Below are positions 43,390 through 52,357 of a DNA stretch of 64,000 nucleotides, one piece after another. The notes beneath the pieces are model-generated. The model was given only the letters and a program-made list of their open reading frames with translations. It was not told where the DNA came from and did not search any database. How positions within the stretch are numbered: position 1 is the first letter of the stretch; the number at the start of each line of letters is the position of its first letter. Source of the DNA: G963664835 sp963664835 (lineage in GTDB: Bacteria; Chloroflexota; UBA6077; FW602-bin22; JBCLEL01); the NCBI GenBank assembly GCA_963664835.2, contig CAXXUG010000020.1:186001-250000 (forward strand), read 5' to 3'. Position numbers and translations under genes: made by a program.

Positions 43390-43694
43390 CGGTTAGCCAA
43401 CCTCCCGATCGCACTATCGAACCGACAGCTACTAATGATACGTGTGGAGGCCTCCCGCTTTTCGGGACGAATCGCCGGAGAGTCTAGCACAAGCGTGTAT
43501 CCTGCCTTTTTGCCTCTTGGGCCGATGTTCCGTGACGTCTAATGACCAATCGCAAAATTGGAAGAGTCGCCCGCGTGGAGGCTGATTCCCGCGGTCTGAT
43601 CGGCGCGTTTTGTATGTATCTTGGCGTAATTCGATGACTGTACTGGCGCACTCATAGCCTACTATCCGGGTATACCAAGCGAGGAGACTCGACG
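43390..43694. other. intergenic, nothing recognised
   Basis: 305 bp between divergent genes. It must hold the promoters of the permease and the SDR gene. No repeat or RNA was seen. Confidence 0.4.
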
Positions 43695-44555
43695 ATGATG
43701 ACTTCGAACAAACGGAAGGCCGGAGACGCGGCCGGGCAGACCGTATTGATCACGGGTGCCTCGTCCGGCATAGGCAGGGAGACTGCCCGGAAGCTGCTGG
43801 AGGAGGGCTACACGGTCTATGCGGCGGCACGCCGGCTCGATCGTATGCGAGACCTCGAAGATCTGGGCGCCACCGCGCTCAAGATGGACGTCACCAGAGA
43901 TGAAGACATCGTGGCTGTCGTCGAACGGGTCAAAGTGGAACAGGGAGGCACGGACGTCCTGATCAACAACGCCGGATTTGGATTGTACGGGGCGATGGAG
44001 GACACGCCGCTCGGCGAGGCAAGGTACCAGTTCGAGGTGAACCTCTTCGGGGCGGCAAGGCTGACCCAGCTCGTCCTTCCCTATATGCGAGAGCAACATG
44101 CGGGAAAGATTGTGAATATCTCTTCGATCGGCGGAAAGATCTATACCCCGCTGGGGTCCCTGGTACCACGCGACCCAAGCATGCCCTTGAAGGATGGTCG
44201 GGACTGTTTGAGGTTCGAGCTGAAGGACTTTGGTATCGATGTGATCGTTATCGAGCCAGGGTTCATCCGTACGGAGTTTGGCAGTGTCTCGCTCGGTCCC
44301 ATGCTGGAGCGTTCGGGCGGCACCGCCTATTCCAATCTCGCCAACAGGGTGCTAGGCATGCGGGACAGGATCAAGAACGACGACTCGCTCGGGTCGCCCC
44401 CGTCGCTCATTGCCGATACGATCGCCAGGTCCCTCGAGGCCAGGCGGCCCAAGACGCGCTACGTAGCCGGCCAATACGCCAGACCCTTGATCTTCCTGCG
44501 CCGGCTGTTAAGCGACCGCATGTTTGACCGGATCATTGCCCGGATGGCTGGGTAG
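43695..44555 (+). CDS. short-chain dehydrogenase with a scrambled active-site segment
   Basis: 286 residues. VLITGASSGIGRETARKLLE (cofactor loop), INNAGFGLYG and VNISSIGGKIYTP (catalytic Ser) are intact, and the end matches SDRs of the DUF/17-beta-HSD-like type. The expected Y-x-x-x-K is absent from the translation. Removing one base from each of three short runs (44158-44160, 44174-44176, 44200-44202) gives S-W-Y-H-A-T-K-H-A-L-E-G-W-S-D-C-L-R-F-E-L, the normal sequence. Three insertions add up to a whole codon, so the rest stays in frame. Either the enzyme is dead or the bases are errors. Confidence 0.8.
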   Translation: MMTSNKRKAGDAAGQTVLITGASSGIGRETARKLLEEGYTVYAAARRLDRMRDLEDLGATALKMDVTRDEDIVAVVERVKVEQGGTDVLINNAGFGLYGAMEDTPLGEARYQFEVNLFGAARLTQLVLPYMREQHAGKIVNISSIGGKIYTPLGSLVPRDPSMPLKDGRDCLRFELKDFGIDVIVIEPGFIRTEFGSVSLGPMLERSGGTAYSNLANRVLGMRDRIKNDDSLGSPPSLIADTIARSLEARRPKTRYVAGQYARPLIFLRRLLSDRMFDRIIARMAG

Positions 44556-44642
44556 ACTCGACCACCCTCAAGTGAACCGATCGACGGCGCAGATGGCGTT
44601 TACACGGGATTTAGGGTGCCGGAACCTGGCGTCATCGCCCCA

Positions 44643-44697
44643 GGGTTCCGGGGCGTACCGCCGGACTGGGTTCCGGCAGTACTTCAGGTGGGCCGGC
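44643..44697 (+). pseudogene. 3'-end remnant of a GNAT acetyltransferase gene
   Basis: GCGTACCGCCGGACTGGGTT followed by CCGGCAGTACTTCAGGTGG matches the 3' end of the intact GNAT gene (41503-41550) at most positions, encoding GAYRRTGFRQYFRW. Nothing upstream continues the gene. Confidence 0.55.
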
Positions 44698-45178
44698 GGC
44701 CCTTCTCGTACTCCTCGTCGACCAGGAGATCGTCGCCCGAGGCGGCTTTGTTGGCGAGATAGTCGCATCTCCCGTTCTCGGGATGGGCCGCTGTGGCCAC
44801 GTACCCATTTGATCTCAACGTCATGCCGAGAAATCGCATCCAGCAGCCGGCCCCACAGATCGGGATTCTTGGCCTTGCCTCGTTTCTCCTCGACGCCATC
44901 CGTTAGCGCGCCAAGTTTCAGCCCAACCCTTGTTGATTCCGTCCACCACGTACCTGGAGTCGGTCGCCAGTATGACTCGAGATCGCCGCTCTAAAGTCTC
45001 GAGCGCTACGATCGCGCCCATCAACTCCATCCGGTTGTTTGTGGTGTATCGGTATCCCTTCGACAGTTCTTTGGGGACTCCCCGATACTTGAGAACGACT
45101 CCGTATCCGCCGGGGCCGGGGTTACCCAGCGCCCGCCCCATCGGTGAATGCCAGAACCGTGGAATCGGGATCATGCAT
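44684..45178 (-). pseudogene. rnhA: ribonuclease HI with three frameshifts
   Basis: Pieces in three frames together make an RNase HI: VLAFTDGA (first catalytic Asp), LGNPGPGGYG, TTNNRMELMGAIVALE (Glu), ILATDSRYV (Asp), DLWGRLLDAISRHDVEIKWV, then HPENGRCDYLA. The frame changes near 45131-45139, 44877-44895 and 44785-44788. At least the first and third are single added bases in G/C-rich runs. As read, no functional protein can be made. The enzyme would remove RNA from RNA-DNA hybrids. Confidence 0.8.
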
Positions 45179-45542
45179 CGGCTACGAGCGCTGCGCCTTC
45201 AGGATGCTGTCGTCTTGCCAATTTCCTCATCGCTCCTCCGATGACCGCGCTAGGGCCGGGTCACGTACTTGTCCAACTATACACTCTCTACACTTGAGAT
45301 AGCAGTCAGGGTATCCTCACGGCCGGCGTGGCGTTGTTCTAGGTTGTGGCGGTTTCCTAATGGTGGATGCACGGGACCCCTGGATGCCGAATCTGGTTAA
45401 GAGGGGAATTTACTGTGGAATGTGTACAAGTCCGGGGTTCGAGGCCGGATTTCATAACGCGGCTAAACTGACTAGACACTGGGTTGATGGCCAGAAACGG
45501 GCTGCGCTATGATCGAACCAGTTCATCTAGACGGAGATTGTG

Positions 45543-45793
45543 ATGGCCGAGTGGGCCCCTACGGGATGCGAAGAACAAGTTCAACGCGGTGGTGAACGCC
45601 GCGCTCGCCCGGCGAGCCCCAGCGAGTCACCAGGCGAGGTCAGCCGGCGGTGGTCGTACTGGCGACGGAGGAGTACGAGCAGCTCTGCCGGCTGGAGAAG
45701 TCCGGAGCTCCGACCCTCGGCGAACTGCTTCTGGAGATTCCGCAGGACGACGAGGATTTCGAGGGACTGTCTCTCGGCAGCCGGCCACTCTGA
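45543..45793 (+). pseudogene. Phd/YefM-type antitoxin with two frameshifts
   Basis: M-A-E-W, then PLRDAKNKFNAVVNAALA, then EPQRVTRRGQPAVVVLATEE and LCRLEKSGAPTLGELLLEIP lie in successive frames. One extra G after TGG (~45555) and one extra C in CGCCCGG (~45608) break the gene. The corrected product would be ~83 residues, the length of a Phd antitoxin; no toxin gene follows. Confidence 0.7.
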
Positions 45794-45861
45794 GACGTAG
45801 GCGGGTACCTGCTGAGCGCCGGTACGGCGCTGCGCCGAGACCCGATTGGTCAAATCTACTG

Positions 45862-46040
45862 GTTACAGTTTGGGATACTGGCCCGGTCAACTGATCGGCG
45901 GTCGGTGACGCACCTATCAGGAGCCGACCGGTATCTCCACGTGCATAGGCGATCTGAGCAAGGGCATCGAGCCCCTCCAGGCCGACATAGCCGGTGGCAA
46001 CGCTCAGTGGGCCGGGGTAGTGCTGGGTGAGCCATTTCAA
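45862..46040 (-). pseudogene. fragment of a PLD-like N-terminal domain (helicase-type)
   Basis: KWLTQHYPGPLSVATGYVGL, then EGLDALAQIA and RLLIGASP, resembles the N-terminal phospholipase-D-like domain found in some defence-associated helicases. The rest of such a protein (~1000 residues) is missing. The upstream frame (FAYGSHRQAL) continues to ~46075 without a good start. Confidence 0.4.
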
Positions 46041-46127
46041 CGCTTGCCGATGTGAGCCGTAGGCAAACGTCCGTCCACAAGCTCGAATGGTCCCTCAGTC
46101 AAGCGTGCGGAATGGCCTGAAGTCACC

Positions 46128-46691
46128 CTACGTGTCGAACACGTCCTTCACCACGCAAGCGAAACCGGGCAAAAACGTCGAGGCCGTCGAGCGTGTCATT
46201 CTCGTTGAGAGTCGACGCCGCCCGGACCATCCCGAAACGCGTCCACAGTGCGTGTGTCAGGGTTTACCACCCACACCCAGGCGCACTCCATAGCTCAACC
46301 ACATCAAACGCCTTGTCGTTTGACCTCCCGCCGGCCCTCGTTGGGGGAACTGATCTCCACTACCAGATCGGGGACAAGTTCGGAGTATCCGGTGACCCTC
46401 GCGCCCGGCGGCATCCTCTCGGCGGAGAAGAACGCTATGTCGGGCTCACGCACCGTGTCCGGGTCGCGTTCCAGCCGGACGCCGGAGTCCGAAGCCGCCA
46501 ACCGTCCCAGCCCCTGGGGCTTGATGAAAGATTTCAAGATAAAACTCAGATTCACCACGATTTCGCCGCGTTCCTGTCCTGTCGGCATCGTTTTACACAG
46601 CACCCCCCCGGACCAGTTCGCCGCGCACGCCCTTGCTGTACAGGCGCAGCAGATCGCCTGCTGTCAGCAGGTTGGTCTCTGTGGTCGTCAT
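46128..46691 (-). pseudogene. Uma2-family gene with several frameshifts
   Basis: From ATG 46691 (after GAGAGG): LLTAGDLLRLYSKGVRGELV, then in the next frame VLCKTMPTGQERGEIVVNLS through ELVPDLVVEISSPNEGRREV, then KAFDVVELWSAPG, WVVNPDTRTVDAFRDGPGG, LNENDTLDG and VVKDVFDT. Several frame changes occur; the first is one extra G in a run of seven (46605-46611 on the + strand). Corrected, it would be a full Uma2 protein of ~185 residues. Confidence 0.72.
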
Positions 46692-46726
46692 GTCCGGCCC
46701 CCCTCTCTGAAACCGTGTGGGATATA

Positions 46727-46859
46727 TTACAGCACCTCGAACTTCCTGAGCACTAAGTCGCGGTAGGCGGTGATAACCCTTCTCGGTGAAGATGAAACGG
46801 CGTTCGTCTTCAGACAGAACGTAGGCGCGGGCGACCAGCGCGTCGATCTCAGCCCGCAC
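46727..46859 (-). pseudogene. C-terminal tail of an Eco57I/PglX-type methyltransferase or helicase
   Basis: RAEIDALVARAYVLSEDERR and, after one frame change, YRDLVLRKFEVL resemble the C-terminal tail common to large Eco57I-class methyltransferases and related defence proteins (AELDALVA-x-x-YGLS, YRD/YRT-RLVLE). The body of the gene is absent. Confidence 0.4.
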
Positions 46860-46966
46860 ATGGTTTCGTCACAACCCTCTAGATTCTTGGTCCCAAAGAA
46901 AAAACATAGATGAGCTGTTGAGCTTCGTAAAGCTCAAAGCGAAGGACTTGCTTCGCCCAGTTTGCC

Positions 46967-47158
46967 TTAAGTTGACCCCTGTATACTGATAAAGATAGTC
47001 CTCTCTCTTTGCGATCCGCCAACTCGATGCCTTGACGCCAATCTGGGCAGCCGAACGGTTGATCGAACGGGTAACCACGCCTGCATATAATGCTCAAGGA
47101 CTTTATGTTTGCCGAGCGTATGTGGCTCAAGGTCCCACGTGATGTTTCTAGGAGGCAA
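46967..47158 (-). pseudogene. truncated three-Cys-motif partner protein (TcmP)
   Basis: From TTG 47158, overlapping the end of the DUF5131 gene: PPRNITWDLEPHTLGKHKVL then EHYMQAWLPV is the start of TcmP proteins, which always accompany three-Cys-motif (DUF5131) proteins. The normal continuation (a DGFAGPG-type nuclease or methylase fold, ~250 residues) is missing; unrelated sequence follows in all frames to 46869. Confidence 0.6.
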
Positions 47159-47921
47159 GTTGAGGTTCCTTCACTGGCGCCGGGAACTCCTGCCATAGAC
47201 GTCCGTCGAGGATTGCCTTGTTTCCGGAGCGTTTGCCGGCTGCTCCTCCCAACTGCTTGAGAAAGAACGCGACGCCGGCCTCGACGGATTGATCACGCAG
47301 GTCTCTTGCCCAGTCCAGGTCCATCGGCCTGGCGCCGCGACCGCTCTCCCCGCCGGCGATGACCCACTGCACGTCTCCCCGGCGAAGCCATCCGCTGAGA
47401 TCGACGGCGCCTAGCAGCGGCTCGGCCGAGACAAAGCGAACCGGCGCCGGCAGCCGCGCGAGCACGGTGATACGGGGAGCGTATTTCTGGTTCTCGACCG
47501 AAGTCCCGATCCAAACGCCGGCCGGCCATACGCCTCCATAACGTTGCTGGCTGCCATCCCACCAGGCGACAGCCCTCCCCGGCCGTTTCGTCAGGACCTG
47601 GAATATGTGCCCGTGCAGTGCCGCTGCCTTGGACATGACGTCAAATATCTCTGTGACGTAATCGAATGGCACCTGCGGATGGAACAGGTCGGACATGCTG
47701 TTAACGAAGACCCGGCGGGGCTTTCCCCAGCGAAGTGGGGCATCTAACCGCTCGGGCAGAAGCTGGACCTGCTCCGGGTCAAGCTCATACCCGCGAACTC
47801 CCATGCCGGTTAGTCGCGGGTACATGGCGAACATGTAGCAGTGATCACAGCCGGGTGAGACACGCGTGCAGCCGGTAACCGGATTCCAAGCCTCGTCCGT
47901 CCATTCGATTGACGATGGCAC
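47148..47921 (-). CDS. DUF5131 (phage Gp37/Gp68-like) three-Cys-motif protein
   Basis: 257 residues. IEWTDEAWNPVTGCTRVSPG then CDHCYMF carries the three cysteines. VFVNSMSDLFHPQVP, FQVLTKRP, GTSVENQ, RFVSAEPLLGAVDL and VIAGGESGRGARPM are the conserved blocks of the family, which has a radical-SAM-like barrel. It is found in phages, plasmids and defence islands with TcmP; the joint function is unknown. The protein appears intact, but its partner is truncated. Confidence 0.85.
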   Translation of the reverse strand: MPSSIEWTDEAWNPVTGCTRVSPGCDHCYMFAMYPRLTGMGVRGYELDPEQVQLLPERLDAPLRWGKPRRVFVNSMSDLFHPQVPFDYVTEIFDVMSKAAALHGHIFQVLTKRPGRAVAWWDGSQQRYGGVWPAGVWIGTSVENQKYAPRITVLARLPAPVRFVSAEPLLGAVDLSGWLRRGDVQWVIAGGESGRGARPMDLDWARDLRDQSVEAGVAFFLKQLGGAAGKRSGNKAILDGRLWQEFPAPVKEPQLAS

Positions 47922-48078
47922 GCTCGCAACACCTCATTAGTATAAGAACCCATGTTCTCATGCCGACCGGCTTGTGTCAACTGCCACGTCATCCCACTTG
48001 CACGGACCGCATCCACAGCTCCTGGACTGCTGCTGCGGCTGTTGTTGCGTCGGATTTCGTGTGTGAGGAGAGTGATCC

Positions 48079-49488
48079 TCACCTACCCGCGGGAAGGCGG
48101 ATAGTGACAGTTGCGCCCTTTCCAGCGCCGGCGCTGGTCACAGCGATCGTACCCCCGTGCGCTTGGACTATGGCTTGGGCGATGGCCAAGCCCAGGCCGG
48201 TGCCGGCAATGCCACGGCTACGGGACTGGTCGGTCCGGTAGAAGCGGTCGAAAACGTGGGGAAGGTCCCCGGCGTCGATGCCTATTCCGTTATCGATGAC
48301 CGAGATAGTCAACGCCTCGTCGTTTTCCAAGCCGGCGCCGAGCAGTACGTTCCCGCCGGCGGGTGTGCAGTGAATGGCGTTGCTGAGAACGTTTCCCAAC
48401 GCCTGGCTCATCCGGAGCCGGTCGATGTCCAGGTCCGGCAGATCGCCGGATACCCGCAGTGACAATTGCACACGCCGCGCCTGAGATTGCGGCTGCCAGC
48501 GATCTGCCTCGGCGGTCAGAAGCTCGTGAATAGAAGTTGGTTCGAGCGTGAGTCCCAATTGACCATGGTCGGTCTCCGCAAGCCAGTCCAGATCAGTCAC
48601 GAGGCCGCGCAGCCTGGTCACCTCCTGGATGATGTGTTCAGAGGCCTCCTCGGGGGTCTGAAGTCCATCGCTCAGACCCTTTGCCTCCAGTTGTATGACG
48701 CTCAAGGGCGTATTCAGCTCGTGGGAGACGTCGTTGATCAGCCGGCGGCGGAGGTCGCTTTGAGTCTCCAGGGCAGAAGTCATCCGGTTGAATGCCGCGC
48801 TCATCCGCCCCAGCTCATCCGAGGACGTGACTGGCAGCCGGGTCGTATCGCCCTGGGCAATTGCCTGGGTTGCTTCGGTCAATGCCGTCACTGGCGCCGT
48901 GATGCGTTTGGACAACCAGGCAGCCAACAGTATGGCAACGACAACCGCCAGCGCTCCGCCGATCGCGGTGATGTACAGGAGCGTGTTGAGAAACCCGTGT
49001 GACTCAGTCGAAAGGAAGTCATGGTTCGCGGCCACATAGACATCTCCCACCGGTTGGTTCGTAGATAAATCAAATACAGTCTCGCGATATCCTTCGAGGG
49101 CGGGTGCGCTAGTTCCGGGAGAACGCTCGGATAGATTGTCCCTCACCACAAGCCCATCGACATCGGTGATGACTACCCGCACCTGGTCGCTGTGGGAGAG
49201 TTCGCCGGCTTCTCCCTCCCTTCCCTCTCTTCGCTCCCGGTCTGAAGCTCCATCGTAAATGTAGCCTGCCCGGGACAGCGTCCTGTCAACCGTTCGCCAG
49301 CCACCCGCCGCCGTATACTCCCTGCTCAGATCCTGGGCCAACCGGCTCGCCTCGTCGTCGCCTATCTGGTCCACGAACACGCCCAGACGGGCCTGCGTGG
49401 CGTAGTTGCCGATGCCGACGCTGATTAAAACCGTGAGAACGATGACAAGGGCAGTCGAGCTCATGATCCGCCAGCGGAGGGACATCAT
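48079..49488 (-). CDS. sensor histidine kinase
   Basis: 469 residues. Helix 1 at ~10-30, an extracytoplasmic sensor region to ~165, helix 2 at ~170-190, then HAMP (KRITAPVTALTEATQAIAQG). The H-box is INDVSHELNTPLSVIQ; N-box ALGNVLSNAIHCTP, G1 VIDNGIGID, F-box HVFDRFYRTD and G2 GTGLGLAIAQAI are all present. It autophosphorylates and passes phosphate to the adjacent response regulator. Its start overlaps the regulator stop by 4 bp (ATGA). Confidence 0.92.
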   Translation of the reverse strand: MMSLRWRIMSSTALVIVLTVLISVGIGNYATQARLGVFVDQIGDDEASRLAQDLSREYTAAGGWRTVDRTLSRAGYIYDGASDRERREGREGEAGELSHSDQVRVVITDVDGLVVRDNLSERSPGTSAPALEGYRETVFDLSTNQPVGDVYVAANHDFLSTESHGFLNTLLYITAIGGALAVVVAILLAAWLSKRITAPVTALTEATQAIAQGDTTRLPVTSSDELGRMSAAFNRMTSALETQSDLRRRLINDVSHELNTPLSVIQLEAKGLSDGLQTPEEASEHIIQEVTRLRGLVTDLDWLAETDHGQLGLTLEPTSIHELLTAEADRWQPQSQARRVQLSLRVSGDLPDLDIDRLRMSQALGNVLSNAIHCTPAGGNVLLGAGLENDEALTISVIDNGIGIDAGDLPHVFDRFYRTDQSRSRGIAGTGLGLAIAQAIVQAHGGTIAVTSAGAGKGATVTIRLPAGR

Positions 49489-50162
49489 TCGTCCTCCACG
49501 ACGAACCTGTAGCCGGCGCCGTAGACGGTCTGAATCGGCTGGCTGCCATCGCGGCTGATCTGCTTTCGGAGGCGAGCTATCTGGCTGTCGATGGCCCGGT
49601 CGAACCCTTCGAATTCGTCATTGAAGGTCAACGAGATTAGCTGATCACGCGTGAGGACCTGGTTGGGATGGCGCATGAAGGTTGACAGCAGTGCGATCTG
49701 CGCCTGGCTCAGCGTCACGGGTTCATTGTCGACTATCACGACCGAGGTGGTCTCATTCAGCGTGATGTTGCCGCATGTCATGACCTGTCGGACTTTATCC
49801 TTGACGCGGCGGAGCACTGCCTCGGCCCGCGCGATGACCTCCTGGGGATCGAAAGGCTTGACGACGTAGTCATCGGCCCCGCTGTCCAGCCCGATAATCC
49901 GCTCAGCGGGAGCTTCTCTGGCCGTCAGCATGATTATCGGGACGTCTGACTCGCGACGCAGGATTCTGCATAGCTCCACCCCATCGAGACGCGGAAGCAT
50001 CAGGTCGAGGATTATCAGGTCCGGCGCCAAATCACGGGCCTGCGCAAGGCCGGATTCCCCATCATGTGCCACTTCAGCAACGAATCCGGCCCGCTCGAAG
50101 TACACCTTCACCCAGTTCGCGATCCGCGTATCGTCTTCGATTATCAATACTGTGCCGCTCAT
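49485..50162 (-). CDS. OmpR-family response regulator
   Basis: 225 residues from ATG 50162. The receiver has IIEDDTRI, the phospho-acceptor Asp in LIILDLMLPRLDG, the Thr of IIMLTAREAP and the Lys of DDYVVKPFDP. The winged-helix effector domain ends RQISRDGSQPIQTVYGAGYR. It is the first gene of the pair; the divergently or codirectionally placed lipoprotein gene upstream may be a target. Confidence 0.92.
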   Translation of the reverse strand: MSGTVLIIEDDTRIANWVKVYFERAGFVAEVAHDGESGLAQARDLAPDLIILDLMLPRLDGVELCRILRRESDVPIIMLTAREAPAERIIGLDSGADDYVVKPFDPQEVIARAEAVLRRVKDKVRQVMTCGNITLNETTSVVIVDNEPVTLSQAQIALLSTFMRHPNQVLTRDQLISLTFNDEFEGFDRAIDSQIARLRKQISRDGSQPIQTVYGAGYRFVVEDE

Positions 50163-50254
50163 CACCAATCACCCAGGAGGTACGTTGGACGCGATGCCCA
50201 ACATAGACACCGCGTCCGTTTATAGGATACTCCGTCGGCGGACCGCAAATAGCT

Positions 50255-51262
50255 CTAGCCGCCGCTGTGCTCGCCGCCGACCCCTTCGCCTCCGCCCACC
50301 TCGGCATGGGCAACCCATCCGGTGAACGAGGCCGGCGTCGAGGGTAGAGTGATCTGAACGACCTGGTCCGGCGCCAATTCGATCGGAGCAGTTGGGCCGA
50401 GCTCCGTTCCGTTCGAGAGGTGCACTTCGATCCTTACGCGGGTCAGAAGGTTGTTTGTCGTGTTCTCGACGGCGCCCTTGAAGGAATTGCTGGTAGCGTC
50501 GTAGCTCAGGATCAGCCGGGCTCCGCTGCGAACTTGGTCGAAGGTCTCGTCTGGCGCAAGGGTGTTTCCGGCACTGCCTTCCTCGCCGCCGCTCTCCGCT
50601 CCTTCGCCTCCGGTGTGAGGCACTGGACCGGGGCCGGCGCAGTCGAATACCTCGAGGTGAACAACGTATCCGTCGAAGGAGACTCCGGCAAGCTTCGGTT
50701 CACTCGCAACCGCCACGCTGGAGGTTGCTTGCTGGTCGGGGCTCAGATTCCCGAGCACGTAAGGTCCAAGCTCTCCCACAGTCTTCGTTCCGGACTTCAG
50801 GTGAGGCTCGGCTTGCACGTAGCACAGTACCTGCGAGAGCGTGTTCTGCACCGTCGAGTGGACGGTCCGGGTTCCCGCATCGTAGCGAGCGGAAACAGCC
50901 AAGCCGCCGAGAACACCGTTCCACGACTGTCCGAGAGGAATGATTGGGCTCGACATGGCGGCCTCACCGGCCTCTCCACCGCGCTCAGAACTTTTGCCGC
51001 CGCCTTCACCGCCGGAGCCGTTTTCAGCATTGCCTCCAAGATCTTCTCCGCTGGATTCGTAGGCTTCTGGTCTGCCGCTATGTTCACTACCGGGGTCGCC
51101 GCCTTCGTGCTCGGAGATTCCCTGACTCACCGCGACGCGGTCAAGGTTTTGGCTGTCCCACGGCCCAGTGTCGACGGTACAGCCGGTGATGGTTACCGCG
51201 GAGAGTAGACACAGGAGCGCGCCAACCAGGAACTTTTGCAGTATCGGTTTCTTGTAAATCAT
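50255..51262 (-). CDS. lipoprotein with two related beta domains
   Basis: 335 residues. Signal with lipobox SAVTITGC (Cys ~28), then a Gly/Glu/Ser-rich linker (~50-100). Two related domains follow: SARYDAGTRTVHSTVQNTLS with LKSGTKTVGELGPYVLGNLSPDQ, and LSYDATSNSFKGAVENTTNN with LSNGTELGPTAPIELAPDQ. They look like an FxLYD-type internal duplication for binding outside the cell. It is 92 bp upstream of the two-component genes on the same strand, so signalling linked to this protein is possible. Confidence 0.7.
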   Translation of the reverse strand: MIYKKPILQKFLVGALLCLLSAVTITGCTVDTGPWDSQNLDRVAVSQGISEHEGGDPGSEHSGRPEAYESSGEDLGGNAENGSGGEGGGKSSERGGEAGEAAMSSPIIPLGQSWNGVLGGLAVSARYDAGTRTVHSTVQNTLSQVLCYVQAEPHLKSGTKTVGELGPYVLGNLSPDQQATSSVAVASEPKLAGVSFDGYVVHLEVFDCAGPGPVPHTGGEGAESGGEEGSAGNTLAPDETFDQVRSGARLILSYDATSNSFKGAVENTTNNLLTRVRIEVHLSNGTELGPTAPIELAPDQVVQITLPSTPASFTGWVAHAEVGGGEGVGGEHSGG

Positions 51263-51520
51263 CGCTTCGCCTCTTTCGTGAAATATTCGGTTACTACTTC
51301 ACGATAGCGATGAAATGTCGCAGAAATATGTCGCTCGCGGCCGGGGCCGGGCAATGAAGGGCCGCCTACTACGTGGTCGATCCCCGGGCCCCGATGGAGA
51401 TGATTGCGTGGATCGGGCCGGGCTATGGCTGATTAAAGTAGCGTGGTAGGCTCACCGGCCGGTACACACCTCGAAGATGACAGTTGAAAGCCAACGATTT
51501 CTGGTCGAAGTTCAACGAAC

Positions 51521-52224
51521 GACGCGGGGCCGGGTAACTGTTCAGACTTTAGAGCGCCCAATTTTGTAGGCGACTGGTACGCACGCACGTCCCGTGCCCC
51601 GATACGGGATCGGACTCCGTCCCGACCCACGACGACGACGACCATTCACCTTACATTGACCGCCGACAATCCAGGCAGAAACCAGTAGGGCTGGGGGCTT
51701 GTTCCCAGCCGTGGGTGTCCGCTCTGCTGCACGGGCCTGACGGGCCTTTTCAACCGAAAGTTGCTCAATGATGCGAAACAACTCAGTTCGCGAAGAAAAT
51801 CTCTTATGTCATGGAGAACCCATCCGCCCGGGCGTATCCAAACCGCACAATGACTGTAGAGCAGTGTCGACACGTCAAAGCATAATCCAGCCTCAAGATT
51901 CGCCCACCCAATTCTGAACACTTACCCCGAGCCAGCACACAAATATGTAGCGCGGAGGCTTGTCCTCCGCCTCGTGGACACTTCGCCGGAATCGCCGATG
52001 GCCTTGCGAAGGCGACGAATGGAGAACAAAGATGGTGAAACGCCGGTATGCGCAACCAGGGCGGGTTTGCTTGCAGGCCCCTCGGCTGGGGACAAGCCCC
52101 AGCCCTACGTTTTTCTGGGCAGTCTATCGGCTGTCCAACCGGAATCCGTCTTCGTACCAATGAACCTCACCGAACTGGTCCCCCTAAGTCTGAACAGTTA
52201 CTTACGGGGCCGGCGTGCGTCGTG
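51521..52224. mobile_element. candidate non-autonomous element bounded by inverted repeats
   Basis: GTAACTGTTCAGACTT (51534-51549) is repeated inverted at 52186-52201; related GC-rich sequences (ACGACGC...GGCC) extend both arms outward. The ~0.7 kb between holds no gene. It contains a GTAGCGCGGAGGCTTGTCCT palindrome near 51945, a TGGCCTTGCGAAGGC repeat near 51997 and a GGGGACAAGCCCC copy near 52081. No target duplication could be proven. Confidence 0.35.
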
Positions 52225-52357
52225 TTGAGGGTTAAATTGATATGGAGTATCATGATTTCGTGCGGATGCACCACCACTAAGTTGACGTGTTCTGGTTCCC
52301 GGCCGTTTCAGATTTGGAACGGCGTTTTGGCGCCAATTTTGCGCCGAGGAGAATATC

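Noticed and set aside
43390..43694. A riboswitch or attenuator before the permease gene
   Set aside because: No conserved purine-type core or terminator-antiterminator pair could be seen.
45420..45470. A tRNA-like GGGGTTCGAGGCCGG segment
   Set aside because: No acceptor stem, anticodon arm or D-loop could be folded around it.
46869..47196. Two overlapping ~70-105-residue frames after the TcmP start
   Set aside because: Neither continues the TcmP fold and neither resembles a family; the region is treated as lost sequence.
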